Source of the DNA: Microbacterium jejuense
GTDB lineage: Bacteria; Actinomycetota; Actinomycetes; Actinomycetales; Microbacteriaceae
NCBI RefSeq assembly: GCF_019511665.1
Contig: NZ_JAEUAW010000003.1
Location: 248,001 to 312,000, forward strand
Direction of reading: 5' to 3'
DNA: 64,000 nt
The notes beneath the pieces were generated by a model. That model did not search any database. It was not told the DNA's origin and saw nothing but the letters and a program-made list of their open reading frames with translations. Each line of letters begins with the position of its first letter. The stretch's first letter is position 1. Positions 8,507-17,149 of the stretch are shown here, one piece after another. A program made the translations under genes and the position numbers.

Positions 8507-9964
8507 ATGCCTCACCCTCCCAAGCAGCGCGTCGAACGCGACAGCCTCGGCGATACCTCAATTCCCGACAGCGCCTACTGGGGAATCCATACCGCCCGAG
8601 CGATCGAGAACTTCCCCATCTCGCACCGACCGATCTCCATCCATCCCGACCTTGTCGATGCGCTCGCGATCGTGAAACAAGCCGCCGCGCGCGCGAATCG
8701 TGACATCGGTGTCCTCGATCCGACCAAAGCCGCCTGGATCGACGAGGCGTGCCAGCGCGTGCGCACCGGAGAATTCCACGACCAGTTCGTCGTCGACGTC
8801 ATCCAGGGTGGCGCCGGCACATCTACGAACATGAACACCAACGAGGTCATCGCCAACATCGCCCTCGAGCAGCTGGGGCATGCAAAGGGCTCCTACGACG
8901 TCCTCCACCCTCTCGACGACGTCAACCGCAGCCAGAGCACCAACGACACCTACCCGACCGCCGTGAAACTAGCCCTTTGCTTCTCGATCGAGCGGCTCCT
9001 CACCGAACACGAGTTGCTCCGCTCCGCATTCGCGGACAAGGGTGAAGAGTTCATCGACGTGCTCAAGGTCGGACGCACGCAGCTGCAAGACGCCGTACCC
9101 ATGACCCTGGGGCAAGAGTTCCGCGGGTTCTCCACCACCCTCGGCGAGGACGCGCAGCGGCTACGCGACATCCTTCCGCTGCTGTGGGAAATCAACCTCG
9201 GCGCCACCGCCATCGGCACCGGGATCACAGCCGACTCCCGTTACGCCGCCACCGTCTGCAGGCACCTGCGAGATCTCACCGGATTCGAGCACGTCACCGC
9301 CATCGATCTCGTTGAAGCCACCAGCGACGTCGGCGTGTTCATGAGCCTCTCCGGCGCTCTCAAACGCGCTGCGATCAAGCTCAGCAAGATCTGCAACGAC
9401 CTCCGACTGCTCTCCAGCGGACCGCAAGCCGGGTTCGGGGAGATCCACCTTCCCGCCCGGCAAGCCGGATCGAGCATCATGCCCGGGAAGGTCAACCCAG
9501 TCATCCCCGAGGTCGTCAATCAAGTCGCATTCTCCGTCGCCGGCTCCGACACCACGGTGACCATGGCCGCCGAAGCGGGCCAGCTACAACTCAACGCCTT
9601 CGAACCTGTCATCGCTCACTCCCTCCTGCAGAGCCTCGCCTGGCTGACCGGCGCCTGCCGCACGCTCCGAGAGAACTGCGTCCTTGGCATCACCGCCAAC
9701 GTGGACCGACTGCAGCTGATGGTCGCTTCGTCGGTAGGAGTAGTCACGGCACTCACTCCCTACATCGGGTACTCCGCAGCATCCGCACTCGCAAAAGCCG
9801 CGCTCGTCACGGGGCGAAGCATCATCGAACTCGTGGAGGAGGCAGGGCTGATGAGTCGCGAGCAAGTCACAAAACTGGTGTCACCCTCGCGCTTGTCTGG
9901 TCTCCAACCGGTGACGGCGGCCCTACCCATCGTCGATGGGAACGCCCATCCCGGTCACGCATAG
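8507..9964 (+). CDS. aspA: aspartate ammonia-lyase (aspartase)
   Basis: A 485-residue member of the aspartase/fumarase superfamily, which eliminates ammonia or an amine from aspartate-type substrates to give fumarate. The N-terminus DSLGDTSIPDSAYWGIHT and the motif ENFPIS are aspartase hallmarks. The substrate loop GGAGTSTNMNTNEVIAN and the NRSQSTNDTYPTA region are intact, as is the flexible catalytic signature GSSIMPGKVNP with the catalytic Ser. The ATG at 8507 has an AGGA site; the open frame runs farther upstream without coding character. The name rests on aspartase-like motifs, but other C-N lyases of this superfamily act on N-substituted aspartates and are not excluded. Confidence 0.85.
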   Translation: MPHPPKQRVERDSLGDTSIPDSAYWGIHTARAIENFPISHRPISIHPDLVDALAIVKQAAARANRDIGVLDPTKAAWIDEACQRVRTGEFHDQFVVDVIQGGAGTSTNMNTNEVIANIALEQLGHAKGSYDVLHPLDDVNRSQSTNDTYPTAVKLALCFSIERLLTEHELLRSAFADKGEEFIDVLKVGRTQLQDAVPMTLGQEFRGFSTTLGEDAQRLRDILPLLWEINLGATAIGTGITADSRYAATVCRHLRDLTGFEHVTAIDLVEATSDVGVFMSLSGALKRAAIKLSKICNDLRLLSSGPQAGFGEIHLPARQAGSSIMPGKVNPVIPEVVNQVAFSVAGSDTTVTMAAEAGQLQLNAFEPVIAHSLLQSLAWLTGACRTLRENCVLGITANVDRLQLMVASSVGVVTALTPYIGYSAASALAKAALVTGRSIIELVEEAGLMSREQVTKLVSPSRLSGLQPVTAALPIVDGNAHPGHA

Positions 9965-9983
9965 AACTCGGAGGCGAGCACCA

Positions 9984-11147
9984 GTGCTGATCCCCCTTAC
10001 CAACACTCCACGGAACTACTCCTGGGGGTCGACGACATTCATCCCTCAGCTGCAAGGTCGCCGCAGTTCGGGGCAACCCGAGGCGGAAATTTGGTTTGGA
10101 GACCACCCGGCCGATCCCGCCGACACTCCAGGATCTAAGTCTCTGAAAGAGGTTCTCACCGCCGAAGCGGCAGACCTCACACCGTTGCCCTACCTTCTCA
10201 AGTTGCTCGCTGCTGGTTCGCCCCTCTCGATTCAGGCGCACCCTTCAAGAGCACAAGCTCAGTTCGGTTTCGCACGCGAGGAAGCAGCCGGCATCCCCCG
10301 CGACGCCCCTGAGCGGACCTACCGGGACACTAACCACAAGCCGGAGTTGATCGTGGCCGTGAGCGACCACTTCCGCGCCCTTGTCGGTGTCCGCGATCTT
10401 GCCGTCACACGCCGCCTACTCGACTGCCTCGGCCCAGCTACGATCCCCCTACGCCGCCACCTCTACGAGACCCCTGACTCCGTCCGGTCGGCCATCGGCT
10501 GGACGCTCAACCCAGGATCGGCGACCGAAGTTCGCGCGATCATCGCGGAAGCGACCAAGGCTAGCTCGAGCGAGTTCTTCGAAGAGCTCGAGCTAGCCCG
10601 CGCCCTCAACGCGACGTATCCCGGAGATGCCGGGATAGTCGTAGCACTACTCATGAACCTCGTCACGCTCCAACGTGGCGAAGGACTCTTCGTGCCCGCC
10701 GGCGTCCTCCATGCATACCTGGACGGCCTCGGCGTCGAGGTGATGGCGTCCAGCGACAACGTGCTCCGTGGTGGGCTTACCCCCAAACACATCGACGTCG
10801 CAGAACTTCTCAAGGTGCTAGAGGTCGCCACTACCCGACCTTGGCTTGTACACCCCAGGCAGGTGGCCGGGAACACCGTCCAGTACGACGTCCCAATCGA
10901 TGACTTCGCCCTACGTCGAGTGACCACTAAAGGATCCACCACGGTGACCATCGTCGGACCGAGCATCTTGCTGGCGATTCAGGGAACCGTGCTCGTCACC
11001 GGAACCAGCAGCCAACAGTCGGCGGGAATGACACCTGGGGCTGCGCTCTTCGTCTCTCCCGATGAACGCTCGGTGATGATCACTGGCGAGGGGGACGTCT
11101 TCATCGCCGGCCCAGGACGAATCGTCGATCCTATTCGTTCTCGCTGA
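9984..11147 (+). CDS. manA: mannose-6-phosphate isomerase, class I (copy 1)
   Basis: A 387-residue type I phosphomannose isomerase, which interconverts mannose-6-phosphate and fructose-6-phosphate with one zinc ion. The zinc ligands of the family are all present: Gln and His in LSIQAHPS, Glu in NHKPEL and His in GVLHAYLDGLG. The GTG start at 9984 has GGAGG at 9970-9974. It ends the rightward operon, 19 bp after the aspartase gene. A second copy lies at 19663-20832. The two share the central motifs but differ at the ends, so this is an old paralogy rather than a recent duplication. In a pathway for sugar-amine conjugates it could return the sugar part to glycolysis. Confidence 0.92.
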   Translation: MLIPLTNTPRNYSWGSTTFIPQLQGRRSSGQPEAEIWFGDHPADPADTPGSKSLKEVLTAEAADLTPLPYLLKLLAAGSPLSIQAHPSRAQAQFGFAREEAAGIPRDAPERTYRDTNHKPELIVAVSDHFRALVGVRDLAVTRRLLDCLGPATIPLRRHLYETPDSVRSAIGWTLNPGSATEVRAIIAEATKASSSEFFEELELARALNATYPGDAGIVVALLMNLVTLQRGEGLFVPAGVLHAYLDGLGVEVMASSDNVLRGGLTPKHIDVAELLKVLEVATTRPWLVHPRQVAGNTVQYDVPIDDFALRRVTTKGSTTVTIVGPSILLAIQGTVLVTGTSSQQSAGMTPGAALFVSPDERSVMITGEGDVFIAGPGRIVDPIRSR

Positions 11148-11283
11148 TCGCAATGAAGAGCAACCATTTGCCGGTCGGCGAGGGAGTGCGGCTCAGTGAG
11201 CTTGTCGCTGTAAGCCCAGTGGGCCGGAGCGCCATAAACCTGATGTGTGCTGCCCATGCTGAAAGTCGTGCCGGCGCTGGCGC

Positions 11284-13035
11284 CTATCCGCTCGCCGGCA
11301 AGAATCGATGTGGTGCTCCTCGCGACGCGTATGGAGTGGCGACGAGGTGTGTGCCCGGGACGTCGACGTCGTCGGCGGCGAGGTGCAGTCCGATCAGGTT
11401 CACCAGGTTAGCGGCCACCGCAGCCAGGTCGGCTGCTGATCCGTGGAATGTCGGGACCGAACAGCCGCGAGTTGGGACGAGTTCATCACCGCCGTGACTG
11501 TTCTGCCATAGCGGATGGAATGCCTCGAGCTGAGCGTCCGCGAGAACAGACTGACCAGCCAGTTCGTCCAGGCGGGAGAGCGTGACCCCATCCCCGGGCG
11601 TCGTCAGGTGGAGCAGGCCGAGCATGCCGGATGCAGCATCAGTGGCGACCTGCGCGAACTTCGCTCTACGTCCGGGCGTGTCCGAGAGCACGTCTAGTGC
11701 AGCCGTGATCGCCAGGCTCACGGTTGCATCGACGATGAGGTCCGCGGCGAGGAATGTACTCAGGTCGTCTGGGATGAGACCTTCCGATGGGGTGACGATT
11801 AGCTCATCGCGGATCTGTCGGAGCCGGGTAGCTAGCGCTTGCGCCTTGGGTCGGCCGATATCGGTCTCACCATAGTTCTGTCGTACGAGCAGTCCGCCGG
11901 TAATGTTTCCGGGGTCGCAGATTGCGATCTCGGCGGCTCCCGCTCGCGCGACGAACTCGGCGACCCACGATCCAAGACCGCCGCAGCCCAGGATCAGGAC
12001 GGTCTTACCGCGGAAGCCGCTGACTGGGCGGTCGTCGTCACGACGGGTGGTGACTTCGGACCGTTCGTCAGAGATTGTGCACCATTCGATCGCGATGTCG
12101 GTGTTGATCGTGGCGGGGTCGATGGTGACATCCACCCCGCGGGTTGCGGCGAGTTGGCGCAGAACATCGGCGGTATCGGCCGGCAGACGTCCGCCCAGCA
12201 GGTGGTGGGGGCCTCCCGCGGGGTGCGGGACGGCGACAACGAAGTACTGCGGCGTGCCCTTCGGGTTGCGTGCTGCGGCCGCCAGTAACGCGGTGAGAAA
12301 CGCCGGGCTCTGCGGGGAGACGCGGGATGGTCGCCCGTCGGCCGCATCAAGGTATGGGTCGTCCAGCAGGGTCAAGAACAGCGCGAGTGTGGATGCGGCA
12401 CCGAATGGCAGTTCGCTGCGCAGCGCGACAACGGGTGTGCGGTGCCCCTCGCCCGCGGACTGGTAAGTCAGGTCGAGCCTCTGCGGGGTTCGCTCCACGA
12501 GCCGCGCGGCCTGAAATGCTCTTGCCGGCAGGGTCTCCCGGACGACGATGGTGGGAGTGTCTTCTGCTTGATGCAGCACGCCTCCCACCGCGTGGTACAT
12601 CGCCGTGGCAGCGTCGAACTTGCCCGCCGCGGCGTCGGCAAGCCAGTCCCATACCCTGCGGAGGAAGCCGCTCATGCCGTCGGTAGGTCGCCACTCACGG
12701 GACGGGTCCAGGTACACGCAGAGACGCTGACCTTGCAAGACGTGCGGAAAGCCGAGGAAGCGGGTGTGGTCCACCTCTACGGAGGGCGGCTGCAGCGGTA
12801 CTGACCGGAGGCGGAGGAGAAACTCTTCGTCGTCCTTCAGTTCGAGCCCGCCCGGCTCGTGCGGCAGCTCGGCGGTGCGCAGACTCACGCGAATGAGCGC
12901 GGTGCCGTCGGTTTGCAGGGTGGGCGAGCTCAGGACGCGGATCTCGTCGGGTCGGTTGGTGGCCAGCGCCCGCAGTTCAGCGACGAGTTGCTTCTGCCAG
13001 CCGGTCAGTTCTGGCCGTGTCCGGCGACGGCTCAT
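11284..13035 (-). CDS. cap2: CBASS Cap2: E2-E1 fusion (ThiF-like) conjugation enzyme
   Basis: A 583-residue type II CBASS protein that joins an N-terminal E2-like domain to a C-terminal ThiF/E1-like domain. The E2 catalytic Cys is probably Cys106 in QRLCVYLDPSREW. The E1 part has the nucleotide loop GCGGLGSWVAEFVARAGA at 350-367 and Asp374 in ICDPGNI. Its catalytic Cys is probably Cys525 in RGCSVPTFHG. In studied systems Cap2 forms a thioester with the CD-NTase C-terminus and attaches it to target proteins, which primes the cyclase. The start overlaps the CD-NTase stop by 4 bp. No JAB-domain cap3 gene follows: the next gene is convergent manA, 136 bp away. Confidence 0.92.
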   Translation of the reverse strand: MSRRRTRPELTGWQKQLVAELRALATNRPDEIRVLSSPTLQTDGTALIRVSLRTAELPHEPGGLELKDDEEFLLRLRSVPLQPPSVEVDHTRFLGFPHVLQGQRLCVYLDPSREWRPTDGMSGFLRRVWDWLADAAAGKFDAATAMYHAVGGVLHQAEDTPTIVVRETLPARAFQAARLVERTPQRLDLTYQSAGEGHRTPVVALRSELPFGAASTLALFLTLLDDPYLDAADGRPSRVSPQSPAFLTALLAAAARNPKGTPQYFVVAVPHPAGGPHHLLGGRLPADTADVLRQLAATRGVDVTIDPATINTDIAIEWCTISDERSEVTTRRDDDRPVSGFRGKTVLILGCGGLGSWVAEFVARAGAAEIAICDPGNITGGLLVRQNYGETDIGRPKAQALATRLRQIRDELIVTPSEGLIPDDLSTFLAADLIVDATVSLAITAALDVLSDTPGRRAKFAQVATDAASGMLGLLHLTTPGDGVTLSRLDELAGQSVLADAQLEAFHPLWQNSHGGDELVPTRGCSVPTFHGSAADLAAVAANLVNLIGLHLAADDVDVPGTHLVATPYASRGAPHRFLPASG

Positions 13036-14018
13036 CCTGCCCGACCGGAACGTCCCACCGTGGTAACCGCAGGTGCGGCTTCGGTCGGAAACTTGCCGCT
13101 CGACTTCTCCACGGGTGCGGCGAACCCGTCACCGAAGATGCCCTGCCACAGTTGAACGCTGCGGTCCTTATCGGTCTCGTCGTAGGCCTCCGCGATCTCC
13201 GCTGCGTGCGCGTGGATACGGTCGCGGAAGTAGCTGTAGGTGTTCTGTGTCCACCGGTGATCGAAGGTGACACCCGAGCCGGAGGGGTCGGGGATTGACG
13301 GTTTGGTCGGGTGGGCCTGCAGGTAGGCGTCGAGATCGGACACGACGTGCAGCAGCGTCGTGGGGACGTTGCTGTAGTAGTCGGGGTCAGCGAAGGTCTT
13401 CAAGGTCGTGACCTGCTGGCCCAGCAGAGTGGTCAGCAGGATGGAGCGGGTACCGACGAAGGAATTCTTGTGGTCGCGCAGGTACTTCATCAGTCGGATT
13501 ACACGGCGCAGGTTGCCGCGCGCGATCGAGTCCTTGCTGCGCATCCACTCTGTGAAACCGTCGGGATTGGTGGTCTCCCATTGGTTCTCGTCGCGATTGA
13601 CGATGACCTCCCGGCCGTCCGCGAGGTGCAGGTGGGGGACGATGTCCAGGTGCATGGAGTTCGCGTAGACCAGGCGAACGCACCGGCACTTGCGGGAGTG
13701 AGGCATGTCGTTGTAGATGGTGTGCCGGTGCAGCGCGGCGTAGACCTGCTCGATGTAGGTCTTCGGCTCCCACCCCGGCACTTCCTCCATGTCGAGCATG
13801 AAGTCGGCGTCGAACTCGTTGTCGCCGACCGGGTTGATGATCGTCTTATGCGCCCATGATCCTTGCGGGGTCTTGCCGAGGATGATGTCGCCGATTTCGT
13901 CGTCGGCCTTCAGCGCCTTGTAGACACTGTTCACTCGGGAGTCGAGCAGGTCGAGCTTGCCCTGACTCAGGTTGACGGTGTCCTTGAGCAGGACGGCGAA
14001 ATGATCAGCGAGTTGCAT
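13032..14018 (-). CDS. cdn: CBASS CD-NTase (cyclic oligonucleotide synthase)
   Basis: A 328-residue nucleotidyltransferase that should make the cyclic nucleotide alarm signal after phage infection. The active site is complete: Gly53-Ser54 in TPQGSWAHKT, Asp70 and Asp72 in EFDADFML and the third Asp, Asp125, in MHLDIVPHL. The C-terminal tail is flexible and ends in Ala-Gly, the kind of end Cap2 activates and conjugates. The ATG at 14018 has GGAGG 6 nt away and overlaps the end of capV. The frame also has an ATG at 14099 inside capV, without such a site. The clade and the product nucleotide cannot be told from motifs alone. Confidence 0.93.
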   Translation of the reverse strand: MQLADHFAVLLKDTVNLSQGKLDLLDSRVNSVYKALKADDEIGDIILGKTPQGSWAHKTIINPVGDNEFDADFMLDMEEVPGWEPKTYIEQVYAALHRHTIYNDMPHSRKCRCVRLVYANSMHLDIVPHLHLADGREVIVNRDENQWETTNPDGFTEWMRSKDSIARGNLRRVIRLMKYLRDHKNSFVGTRSILLTTLLGQQVTTLKTFADPDYYSNVPTTLLHVVSDLDAYLQAHPTKPSIPDPSGSGVTFDHRWTQNTYSYFRDRIHAHAAEIAEAYDETDKDRSVQLWQGIFGDGFAAPVEKSSGKFPTEAAPAVTTVGRSGRAG

Positions 14019-15096
14019 CGGAGGCCTCCGTGGGTGATGAAGCGCTGTCGGCGTCTGGGCCGTACAGCGGAAGGTAGGGTTCAGCGGAATGGCCGCCAAA
14101 TCGTTCTGTGAAGAGGGGGCTCAAGTTTCGGCTGACGGCTGCGGCGAGACCGGCGACATCCGCTGGGTCCGCCGCGTCCAGTGAGTACAGTCCTCCGGGC
14201 ACGAGCGCATCGAAACGGATGAAGTTGTCCTTGCCGACGAGGTGTTCCGCCAGGCCTTGCCCTCCGCGGCTGCCGGCGTCGAGGATCAGCGGCGCGATCG
14301 GCTTCATCCACTGCAGCAGGCCTCCGCGATCGCGGCGCCGGGGGTGGTACGAGAGTTGGTCGATCGTTCCGATGTTCAGCACCCGGATGGCCGACAGCGG
14401 CACATCCAGCATGCTGAGCGCTTCGGCGATGGCCACGACGGACGGATTATTCGCCCACACTCCGCCATCGATGAGGCGGTGCCCGTCGACGGCGGCCGCC
14501 GGGAAGTACAGCGGGGCGGCGGAGGTCGCCAACGCGACGTCGACCATGGGAATGCGCCAGTCTCTTCGGAGCCTGGCGTGGTGAGGCGTCTTGAAGATAT
14601 GGACGCCACGGGCCTGCACATCCCACGACGGGATCACCAGCCGCATGGTGCTCTGCCCGAGCAGCTCTGCGCCCAGGACGTCCTGCAGCGCGGTCCGCAG
14701 GACGTCTGCATCGTAGATGGGTGAATTCAGTTGCGCGAGCCGGCTGCGCCAAGTTCGACGCGAGGCCGGGAAAACGGTGGCGATGAGCTGCTGATAATGC
14801 TCGACGATCTCGGCCGGACGAAGACCTGCACCGAGGGCGAGAGCGACGATGCCGCCGGCCGAGGTGCCGGCGACCAAGTCGAAGCAGTCCTGGATTCGAA
14901 CGCCGAGATCTTCCTCGAGACGGGCGAGCACGTGCGCGGTGAACAGCGCCTTCGCGCCCCCGCCGTCGAGCGCGAGGATCTGAAACCGGTCGCTGGCCTC
15001 GGTGTGCGCTGGGGACGGACTGTGGGATCCCGTGAGAGATTCTCCCGGAGGTCTACCACCGGGAGAAGAATCTGAACTTGTGGGAATCACAGCCAT
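14005..15096 (-). CDS. capV: CBASS effector CapV, patatin-like phospholipase
   Basis: A 363-residue patatin-like phospholipase, the membrane-degrading effector of CBASS that is switched on by the cyclic nucleotide. The oxyanion motif is ALDGGGAKA, the nucleophile Ser79 lies in GTSAGG, and the catalytic partner Asp210 lies in IDGGVWANNP, so the Ser-Asp dyad is intact. Residues 1-36 are Ser/Pro/Gly-rich and probably disordered. It is the first gene of the leftward capV-cdn-cap2 operon and overlaps cdn by 14 bp. No good Shine-Dalgarno site precedes the ATG at 15096; the AT-rich run next to it may mean a leaderless message. Confidence 0.93.
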   Translation of the reverse strand: MAVIPTSSDSSPGGRPPGESLTGSHSPSPAHTEASDRFQILALDGGGAKALFTAHVLARLEEDLGVRIQDCFDLVAGTSAGGIVALALGAGLRPAEIVEHYQQLIATVFPASRRTWRSRLAQLNSPIYDADVLRTALQDVLGAELLGQSTMRLVIPSWDVQARGVHIFKTPHHARLRRDWRIPMVDVALATSAAPLYFPAAAVDGHRLIDGGVWANNPSVVAIAEALSMLDVPLSAIRVLNIGTIDQLSYHPRRRDRGGLLQWMKPIAPLILDAGSRGGQGLAEHLVGKDNFIRFDALVPGGLYSLDAADPADVAGLAAAVSRNLSPLFTERFGGHSAEPYLPLYGPDADSASSPTEASDATR

Positions 15097-15166
15097 GTAA
15101 TTAGGCTACGCGCGCGCTCCGACATTGACCCGGGGTGTTCGCTGAGAGAAGCTCGCCCGCCGCCGC

Positions 15167-15208
15167 GGGGCGCTCCCGCCTCCCTGTAGCAGAGAGGGAG
15201 AGCGCCCC
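15167..15208 (-). terminator. hairpin after the first family 5 binding-protein gene
   Basis: Arms GGGGCGCTC (15167-15175) and GAGCGCCCC (15200-15208) enclose an inner pairing TCCCT/AGGGA. It lies 15 bp past the stop of the minus-strand gene at 15223 and upstream of capV, so it insulates the CBASS operon from read-through. There is no T-run. Confidence 0.7.
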
Positions 15209-15222
15209 ACGCGTGCTCAACG

Positions 15223-16800
15223 TCACTCGCTCGCGATGCTCAGGTATGGCACCCAGTTCTGCGAGTACTGAGAAAGGAATCCGGGCCAGTTCTCGAATCC
15301 CTGGACTGTGTCCTTGAAGGCGTACCCGTTGTACCGCTGCGTGAGATCGACGCGGGGGGTATCCTCAGCGACGATGTCGAAGGCACGGTCGTAGGCCTCG
15401 GCCCGCTCTTCGTCCGTCTCTGCGGTGCGTCCTTCTGTCAGCGCCTCGCGAAGCTCGGGGTTGTCGTAACCGAAGCTTGTGTAAGCGGCGTTCGCGAAGT
15501 ACAGCGACTCCAGGTAGGACGCCTGGGGAATGAGACCGGCGACACCGGTGGTCTTCACCTCGTACTCCCCCGCGATCGCCTTTCTCACCCAGGTGGGCTG
15601 GTCGCCGCTGTCGAGCGTCAGATTGATACCCACCTCTTTGAGGTCGTTCTGGACGGCCACGGCGGTGTCCTGGTGGTAGAGGTACTGACTCATGGTCAGG
15701 ATGGTCGCGTCGAACCCGTCCGGGTAGCCGGCCTCGGCTAGCAGCTCTTTGGCCTTCTCCGGGTCGTAGGAGTAGAGCGACCCGGATTCGTCGCTGGCGA
15801 ATTCACTGTCTTCGCCGAGCATCACACCGTAGACCGGGTCGGCCTTGCCTCCGTCCGCGGCAGATGCGACGTGTTCCCGATCGATCGCGTACGCGATCGC
15901 AGTCCGAACGAGGGGGTTGGCGAAAGGACCCGATGTCGTGTTGAAAGTGAGGCCGATCATAGGACTCGGCTCTGCCGCGACGACGACCCCGGGGGTCGAT
16001 TCGAGGCGTTCGAAATCCTGGGTCGGAACGAAGTCGATGAAGTCAACGTCGCCGCTGATGAGGGCGTTTACGCGCGCAGTCGCGTCGAAGTAGTACTCGG
16101 CCTCGATGCGATCCAGCGTCACGCTCTCAGGGTCGTAGAAGTGCTCGTTCGGCACGAGATCCATCCCGACCCCCTGAGTCTGGTCCTCGATGACGAACGG
16201 ACCCGCGCCAACGGTGACCGTGGCGTTCGGGCTCAGCGCGTCCTCCTTGACGATGAACGCCGTCGGGTTGGCGACGTAACCGAGGAAGTCAGGATCGTTC
16301 TCCTTCAGCTTCACGGTGAGCTGCGAGTCGCCCTCAGTGGTGATCTCAGAGATTCGCGACATTCCAGCGACGGTGAACGCCGCGTTCGCGGGGTCGGCGA
16401 GGTACTCGAAGGTCCTCTTCACATCCGCAGAGGTCAGCGGGGTTCCATCACTGAACTTGAGATCAGGGCGCAGCGTGAACGTATATGTGGCGTTGTCGAC
16501 CTGTTCAAACGACTCTGCGAGAGCGGGCTCGATCTCACCTCCTTCCCCCCACCTCAGCAGCCCCTGCTGCAGCAACGCGTCCATCAGGTAGCCCAACGCG
16601 TTCTGGTTGATTGCTGCCTTCATGGGCTGAGGTTCCCCCGAGAGGCCCAGGGTCAGAACCTGCGGCACGTCCTCGTCGGGAGTAGCAGTGCCGCTCGAAC
16701 CGCACGCGGCAAGCGACAGAGCGCCGATGACCAGAACGGCTGCGGCGACGGTCCGGCTCCGCGACCGCCGGGTGCCGAAGAAAGGATGGAAATTGTGCAT
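15223..16800 (-). CDS. ABC transporter substrate-binding lipoprotein, family 5 (copy 1)
   Basis: A 525-residue binding protein of the peptide/opine/nickel class. The signal peptide has a twin-Arg-like basic N-region and lipobox LAAC at 30-33, with Cys33 the lipid anchor. Family 5 signatures include TYTFTLRPDLKFSDGTPLTSADV and AIAYAIDREHV. It is very similar along its whole length to the protein at 24384-25955, including identical blocks such as VTVGAGPFVIEDQTQGVG. This copy has no permease or ATPase genes beside it, so it may share the importer at 20865-24371 and widen its ligand range. A GntR-type operator lies 58 bp upstream of the start. Confidence 0.9.
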   Translation of the reverse strand: MHNFHPFFGTRRSRSRTVAAAVLVIGALSLAACGSSGTATPDEDVPQVLTLGLSGEPQPMKAAINQNALGYLMDALLQQGLLRWGEGGEIEPALAESFEQVDNATYTFTLRPDLKFSDGTPLTSADVKRTFEYLADPANAAFTVAGMSRISEITTEGDSQLTVKLKENDPDFLGYVANPTAFIVKEDALSPNATVTVGAGPFVIEDQTQGVGMDLVPNEHFYDPESVTLDRIEAEYYFDATARVNALISGDVDFIDFVPTQDFERLESTPGVVVAAEPSPMIGLTFNTTSGPFANPLVRTAIAYAIDREHVASAADGGKADPVYGVMLGEDSEFASDESGSLYSYDPEKAKELLAEAGYPDGFDATILTMSQYLYHQDTAVAVQNDLKEVGINLTLDSGDQPTWVRKAIAGEYEVKTTGVAGLIPQASYLESLYFANAAYTSFGYDNPELREALTEGRTAETDEERAEAYDRAFDIVAEDTPRVDLTQRYNGYAFKDTVQGFENWPGFLSQYSQNWVPYLSIASE

Positions 16801-16857
16801 GCGCCATTGCCTCCACTGCGTTTTGGACGCCTGCCCGGGACGGGCGGCGCCACTAGT

Positions 16858-16886
16858 TGTCTGATGATATGCCGTGTAAGCAGACA
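16858..16886. promoter_or_regulatory. GntR/UTRA-type operator, site A
   Basis: TGTCTG (16858-16863), 17 bp, CAGACA (16881-16886): a perfect inverted repeat. It sits upstream of the binding-protein gene that starts at 16800, in the 349-bp divergent gap 16801-17149, which holds this site and site B and no gene. Confidence 0.7.
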
Positions 16887-16954
16887 GATCAATGCCTTTG
16901 CGTATAGTCTCGAACCCGCCATAGCGTGAACCCCTGGAATCGCGGGGCAGAACT

Positions 16955-16983
16955 TGTCCGGCAAGGTCTTGTTATGTCTGGCA
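16955..16983. promoter_or_regulatory. GntR/UTRA-type operator, site B (one mismatch)
   Basis: TGTCCG (16955-16960), 17 bp, CTGGCA (16978-16983), one base off the consensus. It lies in the same divergent gap as site A, nearer to the SDR gene that starts at 17150. It resembles site D upstream of the kinase gene, including the flanking words ACTTGTCCG and ATGTCTGGCAC. Confidence 0.55.
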
Positions 16984-17149
16984 CACTGGTTGGCGAGGAG
17001 GGCGTCACGAGGTCGTGAGAAGCGCGGTGACAATGCCGAGCAGCGACTTTCCAGTCGTCTGCCGTACTCGCCCGCACTTGTATGAAGCGATGCCCCCTAA
17101 CGCCTGCTCAGGGCGGAGAGGGCACACCTACCTCGGAGGAGATCAACGA

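Noticed and set aside
11148..11283. Possible cap3 (JAB) remnant after cap2
   Set aside because: No H-x-H...S..D motif is present in any frame, and codon third positions are not coding-like. It is treated as intergenic.
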